Origin: Heliopora coerulea
Taxonomy: Eukaryota > Cnidaria > Anthozoa > Scleralcyonacea > Helioporidae
Length of the DNA stretch: 64,000 bases
Direction: 5' to 3'
Assembly: GCA_030142905.1 (NCBI GenBank)
Contig: JASJOG010000151.1
Span: 382,001 to 446,000 of the forward strand
This document shows positions 52,430 to 60,969 of this stretch, one piece after another. The number at the start of each line of letters is the position of its first letter. Positions within the stretch are counted from its first letter, which is position 1. The position numbers and the translations under genes were made by a program. The notes under the pieces were generated by a model. That model saw nothing but the letters and a program-made list of their open reading frames with translations. It made no database searches and was not told the origin of the DNA.

Positions 52430-52699
52430 ATGGTAATAGGATATTTACAAGCGATATTTATGTGACCTGATAAATATTACAAGCGTATGACTCATCTAAT
52501 ATGAATTCTCACACATGTGTCAGAAAGATTAATTACAAGGATGCGACTGGTTAATGGAGGAAGTGGGCGTTGAAGGCGATATGTAGAAAGTTGATGACGT
52601 GTGGTAGACAAAAACAGTTAGGAAGAAGAAAGAAAATGAAATAAAATAAAATTAAATTAAAAAAAAAAAAAGATTAAAAATTATATGTGTATATTGGAA

Positions 52700-54514
52700 T
52701 TATAAGCTAAACATGGTGTTAAGATGATGGACTTGAACATTAAGTTCGGGTTTGAGTTTCTTAATATGTAGCGCTTCTTTGAGTTTAAGAGAAAGGACAG
52801 ATTTATCGGAGTCTATGATTTTAAAGCATGAGGAGTTATATTGAAGTTTGCAAGCAGAGGATTTTTGAAGGTGTTTGAATATGTGGGAATGTTTGTCAGT
52901 ATGTGTGTGCTCATTAATCCGAGTGGTGAGGTGACGAGTGGTTTCGCCAATGTAACGGGAATTACATCCCGCACAAGTAAACTGATATACCACATAAGAT
53001 TTAAGCTCTCCAGGAATCGAGTCTTTAAAACTAAAAAGATTCTTAATTTTGTATGGTGAAAAAGCAAGTGTGATCTCGAGGTCGGTGCATAACCGTTGTA
53101 CGAGTGACTTGAGTTTGCGTTGTGTTATTTTTGAGTAAAAGCCGGTGTATGGTAGTTTGAAGTAGCGTGTATTTCGTTTGTCGTCTTCTGTGTGTTTTGT
53201 TTGGTCAGACTGGCTTGGTTCCTTATTGTATTGACTGATGACTTTGTGTATTATGTGGAAAGGAAATGAGTTACGTTTAAGAGTAAAAATAAGTTTGTTG
53301 AGATCTTCTTTGAAGCCGGTTTCCGTGTTATTTATTTTACGGGTTCTATCAATTAGTGTTTTTATCAATCCGATCTTGTAATTCATGGGTGAGAAACTCA
53401 AAAAATTCATGAGCAGACCGGTGTATGTTTTTTTGTGAAAAGTAGTTGTAGTGCAGGTGTTTGTAGATTTGGTTACCAAAACATCTAAGAATGGAAGTTT
53501 ACCATTTTTCTCCTTTTCAAAAGTAAATTTGATGTTAACATATTGACGGTTTAAATAATCGAGAAAGAGCATCGCGTCGTGCTCATTGTGAAATACGCAA
53601 AAGGTGTCGTCAACATATCTACGATAAAATAAAACACGAGTTTCGTCGTAATTTTCTAACCAGAGTTGTTCATGGTAACCCATGAAAAGGTTGGCTAGTA
53701 CTGGCGCTAAAGGAGAACCCATAGCTACTCCGTCAACCTGATCATAAAATAAACCATCAAATAAAAAATGCGTCTGTGATGTAGCAAATAGAAACAACTG
53801 TTTGAGATCTTTTCTGTTGATAGGAAAGTTAGGGTTGTTATCGAGAATTAAATTTATAGCAATGTCAATGGTTTCTTGTAAGGGAATGTTAGTAAAAAGA
53901 CTTTCTACATCGAAAGATATTAGAAAATTGTTATTGAGGTCTAAGTTGGTTATTTCTTCAACAAAAGAAAAAGAATCCTTAGTCGTGTGTTTGTCTGGTA
54001 TGAGAGGTGACAGAATGGAACATAAATATTTGGCTAATTTGTAGTTGTAAGCGTTAATGGAAGATACTATGGGTCTAAGAGGAGGAGCTGAGTTAGGTTC
54101 TCGTTGTTTATGCAGTTTAGGTAAACCGTAAAACCTAGCTGGTTGTGAGCCTTTGGGAGAGATGTTGTAATAGGTGTTATCATCTAAACAGCCTTGATTT
54201 TTTAGTTTTCTAAGTAGACGTTGTAGTTTAGCTTCTCTGAACAGTGTGGGATCCTTATCTAAGCGTTTGAATTTAGATTGATCACTAATTATAGTATTAC
54301 AAGAGTTTTTATATACCTGACGGTCCATGATTACGACTCCGTTCCCTTTGTCAGGTCTTAGGACAATGATGTCTTTATTTTTACTAATGTTCCGTAGGAT
54401 GTTGTATTTCTTAAGGTCAGCTGGAGTTGGGCGATAGGATGACACGTAACTTTGTGCGATATGAGCGAGTTCATTCTTTAGATATGTGTGGTCTTCATGG
54501 GTTACCATGAACAA
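52700..54514 (-). CDS. Penelope-like RT with GIY-YIG endonuclease, 5'-truncated
   Basis: A 604-codon open frame. Order: RPDKGNGVVIMDRQVYK, YGLPKLHK, FDVESLFTNIPLQE, VDGVAMGSPLAPVLANLFMG, the YRRYVDDTFCVF catalytic box, LPFLDVLVTK, a zinc-binding-like segment, and the endonuclease TCAGCNSRYIGETTRHLTTR. It would reverse transcribe and nick DNA for insertion. The 5' end is lost at the inversion joint, so the apparent start at 54,514 is in the joint, not the native start. Full-length proteins of this family are longer. The remaining frame is undamaged, indicating youth. Confidence 0.92.
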   Translation of the reverse strand: MFMVTHEDHTYLKNELAHIAQSYVSSYRPTPADLKKYNILRNISKNKDIIVLRPDKGNGVVIMDRQVYKNSCNTIISDQSKFKRLDKDPTLFREAKLQRLLRKLKNQGCLDDNTYYNISPKGSQPARFYGLPKLHKQREPNSAPPLRPIVSSINAYNYKLAKYLCSILSPLIPDKHTTKDSFSFVEEITNLDLNNNFLISFDVESLFTNIPLQETIDIAINLILDNNPNFPINRKDLKQLFLFATSQTHFLFDGLFYDQVDGVAMGSPLAPVLANLFMGYHEQLWLENYDETRVLFYRRYVDDTFCVFHNEHDAMLFLDYLNRQYVNIKFTFEKEKNGKLPFLDVLVTKSTNTCTTTTFHKKTYTGLLMNFLSFSPMNYKIGLIKTLIDRTRKINNTETGFKEDLNKLIFTLKRNSFPFHIIHKVISQYNKEPSQSDQTKHTEDDKRNTRYFKLPYTGFYSKITQRKLKSLVQRLCTDLEITLAFSPYKIKNLFSFKDSIPGELKSYVVYQFTCAGCNSRYIGETTRHLTTRINEHTHTDKHSHIFKHLQKSSACKLQYNSSCFKIIDSDKSVLSLKLKEALHIKKLKPELNVQVHHLNTMFSL

Positions 54515-55480
54515 CTCTGGTTAGAAAATTACGACGAAACTCGTGTTTTATTTTATCGTAGATATGTTGACGACACCTTTTGCGTATTTCACAATGAGCA
54601 CGACGCGATGCTCTTTCTCGATTATTTAAACCGTCAACATGTTAACATCAAATTTACTTTTGAAAAGGAGAAAAATGGTAAACTTCCATTCTTAGATGTT
54701 TTGGTAACCAAATCTACAAACACCTGCACTACAACTACTTTTCACAAAAAAACATACACCGGTCTGCTCATGAATTTTTTGAGTTTCTCACCCATGAATT
54801 ACAAGATCGGATTGATAAAAACACTAATTGATAGAACCCGTAAAATAAATAACACGGAAACCGGCTTCAAAGAAGATCTCAACAAACTTATTTTTACTCT
54901 TAAACGTAACTCATTTCCTTTCCACATAATACACAAAGTCATCAGTCAATACAATGAGGAACCAAGCCAGTCTGACCAAACAAAACACACAGAAGACGAC
55001 AAACGAAATACACGCTACTTCAAACTACCATACACCGGCTTTTACTCAAAAATAACACAACGCAAACTCAAGTCACTCGTACAACGGTTATGCACCGACC
55101 TCGAGATCACACTTGCTTTTTCACCATACAAAATTAAGAATCTTTTTAGTTTCAAAGACTCGATTCCTGGAGAGCTTAAATCTTATGTGGTATATCAGTT
55201 TACTTGTGCGGGATGTAATTCCCGTTACATTGGCGAAACCACTCGTCACCTCACCACTCGGATTAATGAGCACACACATACTGACAAACATTCCCACATA
55301 TTCAAACACCTTCAAAAATCCTCTGCTTGCAAACTTCAATATAACTCCTCATGCTTTAAAATCATAGACTCCGATAAATCTGTCCTTTCTCTTAAACTCA
55401 AAGAAGCGCTACATATTAAGAAACTCAAACCCGAACTTAATGTTCAAGTCCATCATCTTAACACCATGTTTAGCTTATAA
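54488..55480 (+). CDS. Penelope-like RT C-terminal part and GIY-YIG, inverted copy
   Basis: A 330-codon open frame duplicates the C-terminal half of the minus-strand protein, from MGYHEQLWLENYDE through YVDDT and the endonuclease to the same C-terminus (NTMFSL). Only small differences (for example YNEEP for YNKEP, NRQHVN for NRQYVN) separate the arms. The first palm motif is missing, so RT activity is not expected. Confidence 0.9.
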   Translation: MVFMGYHEQLWLENYDETRVLFYRRYVDDTFCVFHNEHDAMLFLDYLNRQHVNIKFTFEKEKNGKLPFLDVLVTKSTNTCTTTTFHKKTYTGLLMNFLSFSPMNYKIGLIKTLIDRTRKINNTETGFKEDLNKLIFTLKRNSFPFHIIHKVISQYNEEPSQSDQTKHTEDDKRNTRYFKLPYTGFYSKITQRKLKSLVQRLCTDLEITLAFSPYKIKNLFSFKDSIPGELKSYVVYQFTCAGCNSRYIGETTRHLTTRINEHTHTDKHSHIFKHLQKSSACKLQYNSSCFKIIDSDKSVLSLKLKEALHIKKLKPELNVQVHHLNTMFSL

Positions 55481-55750
55481 TTCCAATATACACATATAAT
55501 TTTTAATCTTTTTTTTTTTTTAATTTAATTTTATTTTATTTCATTTTCTTTCTTCTTCCTAACTGTTTTTGTCTACCACACGTCATCAACTTTCTACATA
55601 TCGCCTTCAACGCCCACTTCCTCCATTAACCAGTCGCACCCTTGTAATTAATCTTTCTGACACATGTGTGAGAATTCATATTAGATGAGTCATACGCTTG
55701 TAATATTTATCAGGTCACATAAATATCGCTTGTAAATATCCTATTACCAT

Positions 55751-55793
55751 TTGTACTGAAGATGGCATGAGTTTTGCCGAAACATGTATACAA
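55751..55793 (+). ncRNA. Hammerhead ribozyme, right end of Penelope 2
   Basis: TTGTA (55,751-55,755), CTGAAGA (55,756-55,762), an extra T, helix II, GAAA (55,779-55,782), palindromic ACATGT and TACAA (55,789-55,793) make a complete minimal hammerhead with predicted cleavage before TACAA. Confidence 0.85.
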
Positions 55794-55853
55794 TAAAGAA
55801 ATTTGTCGTTTACTTGAAGTCTCTATTACCACTTGTGCTTCTACGATCTTATG

Positions 55854-55865
55854 AAAAAGGATAAA
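55854..55865. repeat. Target-site duplication of Penelope 2, right copy
   Basis: Second copy of aaaaaggataaa. Confidence 0.8.
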
Positions 55866-56560
55866 ATTGAAAATATCTCATATTTAAATATTTTGGATAT
55901 ATTTGAAATATTATAATAAATATCATAAGGTGTATTATAATCAATACCCTTATGACTTGTTTTATTATATCTAGCAATTATTTTATCCAAAATATTCATA
56001 TAACGACCTTCAATTTTTCCGTAAACTGCGTACAAAACATTTGAAATTAACATTTTCAAAGTGCCAATAAATCTTTCCACAATAATGCTCTTCATTTCAT
56101 AGTTTTCACTAGAAGAATAATGAATTTTTTCTCCAAAACTCCCTTCTTTACACTTCTTTCTGATTAGCGAAAATTCACCTCCTTTATCACTGTGAATCTT
56201 TTTGAGCAAAACACCTTCCTCTTCAATTATCTCTTCAAATTTTCATAAAAACACTAACACTATCTTTATTCCTTAATTTTTTCACCCAAACATATCTACT
56301 ATATACATCTATAACGACCAAGAAGTATCTTATATTTGAAATCTGCCAAATCAATTTGCCATTGATAATTAGGCTCAACTGTATCCATTTTCAATCTTTT
56401 ATATTTCTTTTTCTTTTTTCTAAATGGTATCTATCTGTAAAATTATCATTTATACCATTTTTTTTTTTCATTTTGACTTCCTTCATAACATCTTTTAAAA
56501 AATCAGCACTAATTCGTTTCTCTCTTTAATTTCTTTTCATATCTACCAAAAAAAAGAAAA
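55866..56560 (-). pseudogene. Retroviral-type integrase core (Polinton INT)
   Basis: Minus strand, N to C: YQWQIDLADF (first catalytic D, about 56,360), then after a frameshift a LVVIDVYSRYVWVKKL strand block, KIHSDKGGEF (second D, about 56,185) and VERFIGTLK (catalytic E, about 56,080), then RYNKTSHKGI and TPYDIYYN. This is the rve-type DDE integrase that inserts Polintons. Frameshifts and stops near 56,220-56,330 and the Penelope insertion after 55,866 inactivate it. The N-terminal zinc-binding part is not visible. Confidence 0.9.
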
Positions 56561-56574
56561 TATCCCAATTATAT

Positions 56575-57398
56575 TTACATTAATTTTTTTCCTTTTTTAC
56601 CTGTAACACTACCTCTAGCAACCCTTAGTATCTTACAAAATTCATGCACTAGATCATTACTTTCAATACGTTTATCCATAATCTTCAATTCATTTTGATA
56701 TTGTCTGATCAATGCTATTCTACCCGTTATTTTGTTTTCCTTGTCATAGTTCATTTGAAATGTCATATATCTAAATAGTTCCATATGTTCTTTCATAAAA
56801 TCTTCACTCCATTTATCTTTCAACCCTTCAATTTTTTTTTTCCTCTTTTTTTATGTAAATATGGGTATGTTTCATAAACATCCCTTTGAAATTCAAGCAA
56901 TCGATCGATCATAAAATCAAACTCTTCATTCTTTTTGAATTTAATCATATTATAACTGTTCGTTTCCTCATATTGAATTGATGGAACAGCTTGTCTTTCT
57001 TGCACGTTACTGCCTTCACCCAAGTCCTCCTCCAAATCAACGACAAATGCTTTCCTCTTTCGAGAAACAGCTTTTTTCTGAAAACCCAACTCCCAATTAC
57101 TGAACTCTTCATTATATTTATACACCAGTTGTTTTGAAGGTTTGGTAACAACAGGAACAATCATAGTTTCATCATCAAATAATGTTCCCATCTTTATTAT
57201 GACTTGTTCCAAATCTTCAAAATCAAATGCAAATTTTGCCAATTGCAAATAACGATATCAGTCCTCAACGTCAGGAGCCGCTCTGTAAATCTCTACCTCT
57301 TTTGTTCTTGGATTAAAACATACTTGCTTTACAGAATTGTCAGGATAAGTCACAAGGTTTGTTATACAAGCATTACCAACTTTGTGATATAATTCCAT
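56575..57398 (-). pseudogene. Accessory gene upstream of integrase
   Basis: ATG at 57,398 (MELYHKVGNACITNLVTYPD) opens a frame interrupted by TGA at 57,258-57,260. It continues through a charged middle (SRKRKAFVVDLEEDLGEGSN) and crosses an A run near 56,830 by frameshift into KWSEDFMKEHMELFRYMTFQ, ending GKKGKKLM. It is about 270 codons if whole. No family recognised. The charged linker and helical tail suggest a DNA- or protein-binding role, as inference only. Confidence 0.45.
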
Positions 57399-57520
57399 TT
57401 CAAAAATAAAAAAAACATACAAACATCAAAGTACTTCTTAATCCAATCAACATACTCTGCCAAACGATGACCACAAACCAATTTAAACATTTTCATCAAA
57501 TAATTATCATATTCACTCAA

Positions 57521-58219
57521 TCATACTTCCTCTTCCAGTCCATAACTATTTTTCAAAATTTGATAACAAGTCGTTGATTCATTTCCGACTCCTTTTTCAA
57601 GTTGACATTCAATATTTTCATAATATTCAAGTCTGCTTATAATAACAGCCTTAGCATTAAAATTTTCAATATCATAATAACAATCATGAACCAATTCACC
57701 ATTTCTGCTATGAATAACTTTACGCATTTGATTTCCCTTACAATAAGAAACCTTCAAAGTGAATGAATTTATCATATCAATATTTTTGATTATTTTTTTG
57801 CTATTAAAATGCGCTTTTAAACAAAATAAAGAAAAATTGGACAATCTTTCATCATTTGATGTGAAAGTTAACATAAAAGTCAAAAAACGTTCCAAACAAG
57901 GAAAACACCTTTGACATTGATACATAGCCAAAACTTGCTTCAAAGATAGATAATAATTGAAAAAGTTTTTCAATAATTTCCAATCCAAATGCCAATTTAT
58001 AACTTGTTTTTTAAAAGACCTATAACAACTTATTCCAGAAAACACCACTTTTCCCAAAGAAAAACAACTTGTCACTTTCAAACCAGCCATAAAAGTATCC
58101 GGATAAACTAGCTGATTCGAAAGTACCAACATATCATGTTGATAATTAATAGTATGAAACGAACAATTAAATAAAAATTCATCATGCATAGATATAATAT
58201 TCATTTTGTCCGTAAACAT
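57521..58219 (-). CDS. 232-aa unrecognised protein, intact
   Basis: An uninterrupted frame from MFTDKMNIISMHDEFLFNCS to LKNSYGLEEEV. It is rich in aromatic residues and cysteines (LAMYQCQRCFPCLERF) with no signal peptide or membrane segment. It is among the longest intact genes in Polinton B. The ATG is plausible because an in-frame stop precedes it closely. No domain recognised. Confidence 0.5.
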   Translation of the reverse strand: MFTDKMNIISMHDEFLFNCSFHTINYQHDMLVLSNQLVYPDTFMAGLKVTSCFSLGKVVFSGISCYRSFKKQVINWHLDWKLLKNFFNYYLSLKQVLAMYQCQRCFPCLERFLTFMLTFTSNDERLSNFSLFCLKAHFNSKKIIKNIDMINSFTLKVSYCKGNQMRKVIHSRNGELVHDCYYDIENFNAKAVIISRLEYYENIECQLEKGVGNESTTCYQILKNSYGLEEEV

Positions 58220-58262
58220 TTTTTTTAGTAATTTATAAACTTTTTTCCCATCAATATCAATT

Positions 58263-58628
58263 CTAAAGTAATCCTAAACCATTTTCTCGATCCCAATTCA
58301 TCAATTTGAAAATAACCATAATGAACATATCTCTCATCATCTGAAAAATCCATGATAATATATCCATCAAATATTCATCCACAAAATTTCTTAACTGCAC
58401 ACCGAGACCATCCTCCAAATCCATATTCCATAAAATACCTCCATTATTATGAACCAACTCTTGAGAATCCGGATTTTGTCTCCTATAGAAACCATACAAA
58501 AATTTGCATGTAAAATACAATGGAAATATTCGAGGATCATTCCCCAAATGTTGTAAAACCGTAGCAAAAACTTGCAATGTCTTCTCTCCACCAATCAAAC
58601 TCATATTAAATTTCAAAATATATTTCAA
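58263..58628 (-). pseudogene. Unrecognised accessory protein
   Basis: The frame reads MSLIGGEKTLQVFATVLQHL and PLYFTCKFLYGFYRRQ. Near 58,385 an alternative frame (MDFSDDERYVHYGYFQIDEL) gives a more protein-like continuation that runs into the start of the 58,219 gene, so a frameshift is likely. If so, it may have been joined to the downstream gene. Family unknown. Confidence 0.4.
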
Positions 58629-58702
58629 ACTTAGATTTCATTCCCTGTATATAAAGATTCATAAGATCAATTAATTCCAGTTCATTTACATACATTAAAG
58701 TC

Positions 58703-58966
58703 TTAAAATTCACACATATCATTAGCCTTCAAAACATTTTCACCAATTCCGTATTTTTTGTCCACAATTACATCCAAATAACCTCTTTCTTTTCCATCTG
58801 TTATCTCCAATGCAAAACAATTCGAATCGATATCTAATCCTTCATCAAATTTATGTCCGTCGGAATAAAAAATATGTTTCACAGAGCAAATATCCAATTT
58901 AGTCAATGATTCTTTCCATTTCTTCAATACTTCACCACTCAAATAACTTTTCATCACAGATACCAT
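58703..58966 (-). CDS. 87-codon unrecognised protein
   Basis: Starts MVSVMKSYLSGEVLKKWKES and contains FALEITDGKERGYLDVIVDK. It is mixed alpha/beta in pattern with no membrane segment. It is intact and in line with other small minus-strand genes here. Confidence 0.4.
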   Translation of the reverse strand: MVSVMKSYLSGEVLKKWKESLTKLDICSVKHIFYSDGHKFDEGLDIDSNCFALEITDGKERGYLDVIVDKKYGIGENVLKANDMCEF

Positions 58967-58975
58967 CTTTTTTTT

Positions 58976-59161
58976 TCAATTACGCCAAATCAAAAATCCT
59001 GAACGAAACAACGAATCATATCCATATTCATCTTCCACTTCAAAATCATAATCTTCACTCTCATTAACAGTCATATTTTCAGCCAACAAAACTTTAAGTG
59101 GTGTAAGTGCATGATTAGAAGAAGTTTGAATATAATAAGCAGTACAACAAGAACTGTTCAT
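58976..59161 (-). CDS. 61-codon acidic protein
   Basis: Starts MNSSCCTAYYIQTSSNHALT and has an acidic middle (NESEDYDFEVEDEYGYD) resembling the acidic patches of the left-end accessory genes. It ends 10 bases before the next gene. Unrecognised. Confidence 0.35.
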   Translation of the reverse strand: MNSSCCTAYYIQTSSNHALTPLKVLLAENMTVNESEDYDFEVEDEYGYDSLFRSGFLIWRN

Positions 59162-59444
59162 ATTAAATGCATCCCTTGAACACGCAAATACTTCAACTTC
59201 AACTGAAATGTTCGTTTATGTATGAACATATCTCTCATATACACTTTATTCGACACCCTTTTAACAGTAATTCATACAGAAAACATACCCATATCAAAAT
59301 CAGGTAACGAATTAACAAATTTCATACCTTAATTCGTGAATACAAGTTCTCCCATATATCACAAGACTTCTCCCCAACAAAAGTCACAGTTAACTAACAA
59401 CAGACACTCCATTAACATAATCAACCTAGTATATCATTCATAGT
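59162..59444. other. Spacer without gene
   Basis: No open frame of note on either strand; no repeat seen. Confidence 0.35.
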
Positions 59445-59957
59445 TCATTTCCATTTCATAACATCCGCTCTCATAACATCGTTATTAGCATTTCCTGAAC
59501 ACATTTGACTGATTCTATCAAAATCTATATCATCGAAATCCCAATTTGTTTCCACAATATCCAACACAGAACCCCAATGACATTTCGAATGTTTAGACTC
59601 AGTCACATAGAAAAAGCAAGCACCAATTTTCTTCTGCTCTTCTTTTGTCATACCATTCAAGACTTCACAATAATACTGTTTATACTTCCCCATAATTTTA
59701 AAAAACGACCAATCTGAATAACATCCCGAATACCATAATATGACATGATAATGACAGCATGCGACACACAAATCTTGAATGAGATTCATATTCTCATCCA
59801 CGATAAACTTTCCTCTCTCAAAAACAACTTTATCGCAATCTTCAACACCTTCATGTTTCAAAATCATATACTTTATATTTCTTTTCAAAACAAAAGAATC
59901 TACATATCGTTTAAAATAATCCTCATAACAAAATCTTCCAATGGTAATTCTTTTAAA
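59445..59957 (-). CDS. HxH-motif protein (Rep/NS1-like nuclease candidate), right copy
   Basis: The open frame from about 59,957 includes RFCYEDYFKRYVDSFVLKRN, then DLCVACCHYHVILWYSGC (about 59,730-59,785), FFKIMGKYKQYYCEVLNGMT and CFFYVTESKHSKCHWGSVLD. The HYHVILWYSGC box matches HYHMVLWYEPGC of the left-end gene at 35,305-35,763. A histidine-hydrophobic-histidine box following hydrophobic strands fits HUH nucleases that nick DNA, but the tyrosine motif is not secure and no helicase domain follows. A conventional ATG is not obvious; the frame has no internal stop. Confidence 0.4.
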   Translation of the reverse strand, partial: FKRITIGRFCYEDYFKRYVDSFVLKRNIKYMILKHEGVEDCDKVVFERGKFIVDENMNLIQDLCVACCHYHVILWYSGCYSDWSFFKIMGKYKQYYCEVLNGMTKEEQKKIGACFFYVTESKHSKCHWGSVLDIVETNWDFDDIDFDRISQMCSGNANNDVMRADVMKWK

Positions 59958-60217
59958 CTAATTCAAATCACATTCTGACCGCTTATGTAAACATTTCAAG
60001 GACGTCTTAAAACACTTAACATTCCTAAAACACCAATACCCCTACAATTGAGAAGGGGTTAAACAAAAACTAATTAAAATACTTATTGTGAACATTCCAT
60101 ATCTGCTTTCATTTCTGTATCACAATCTAAATAATACTTATTCTGAATATTCCATATCTGCTCTTTTATTTGCATATCTTTATCAACTTCCCATATCCGG
60201 CACACATTCAAAACATC
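59958..60217. promoter_or_regulatory. Divergent intergenic region
   Basis: This AT-rich gap lies between the minus-strand HxH gene and the plus-strand 60,218 gene. A 20-base phrase resembling attccatatctgct occurs twice (near 60,096 and 60,149), a direct repeat that could be regulatory. Promoter position is inferred from gene orientation only. Confidence 0.3.
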
Positions 60218-60969
60218 ATGGTATTCGGAAAGCAGAAACACAACTTAACAACAACATTAAGATTTCCTCACAAAGACCCTTTCACCGGAGCCAATGAAAC
60301 CATTATACGAACACCGCAAATCATGATCGACCCTCCAATATCTTTCAACAAAAAATGAAATCACGTATTTTCCACCACAGGAAAACGTTTCAAAACAGGA
60401 CCATCTTGTTACTACACAACAGTATCAAGCTTCAAAGATGAATCTTTTATCACCAACACAAATTGTCAAGTCGGATCATTCAACACCAAATTCAAAATAG
60501 GCTCGGATGGACTATTCAACTTGGACAAACTCGGAGTAATCACACAAATAAAGGTTAGCTGCAAATCAAATGTGATATCATCAGCTTTAAAAAAAAAATA
60601 AACAGCAATGGAACAAGCCAAGATATCCAAGCTTACAGAACCAATCGTGAAGGTTTTGTTGGATTCAACATTTACAAGATAAATCAGGAACAATGGGAAG
60701 ACATTCATTACAAGAACAAGCATGTATATGACAACGAATCCCTATTCAAACCACGCAAATATCATCATTCTGAAAAAAAAAAAAAAAAATATATATCAGA
60801 CAATATAGCATGGGTTTTAAAAAAAGGAGAGGACTTAATATTATTCCCAAAATTTGACTTCTTTCATTCTGAAAATGCGTCTTTTGTGGGAACGAACAGC
60901 ATTCAATCAGTACCTGTACAACATCCCTATTATCAATTCACTTTGGAACTAAATTATTTCGATATTTAA
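60218..60969 (+). pseudogene. Unrecognised right-end plus-strand gene
   Basis: ATG at 60,218 begins MVFGKQKHNLTTTLRFPHKD and runs to a TGA at about 60,356. The same frame continues with IGSDGLFNLDKLGVITQIKV. After frameshifts near A runs (about 60,590 and 60,775) it continues REGFVGFNIYKINQEQWEDI and ASFVGTNSIQSVPVQHPYYQ to a TAA at 60,967. Beta-strand-like alternation suggests a structural or surface protein. No family recognised. Confidence 0.45.

Larger units (their letters stand above)
52359..55853. mobile_element. Penelope-like element 2, young inverted pair
   Basis: A long minus-strand copy (52,359-about 54,500) and a shorter plus-strand copy (about 54,494-55,853) meet head to head. 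The shared 1.3 kb of the arms is nearly identical (two amino-acid differences noticed over 318 residues), so insertion is recent. Both outer ends carry the same hammerhead. The right end has about 32 extra bases (tctattaccacttgtgcttc...) before the target copy. Both arms are 5'-truncated. Confidence 0.92.

Noticed and set aside
52813..53067. Overlapping 84- and 72-codon frames within Penelope 2
   Set aside because: They are alternative-frame shadows of the RT/endonuclease gene and appear in mirrored form in the other arm for that reason.
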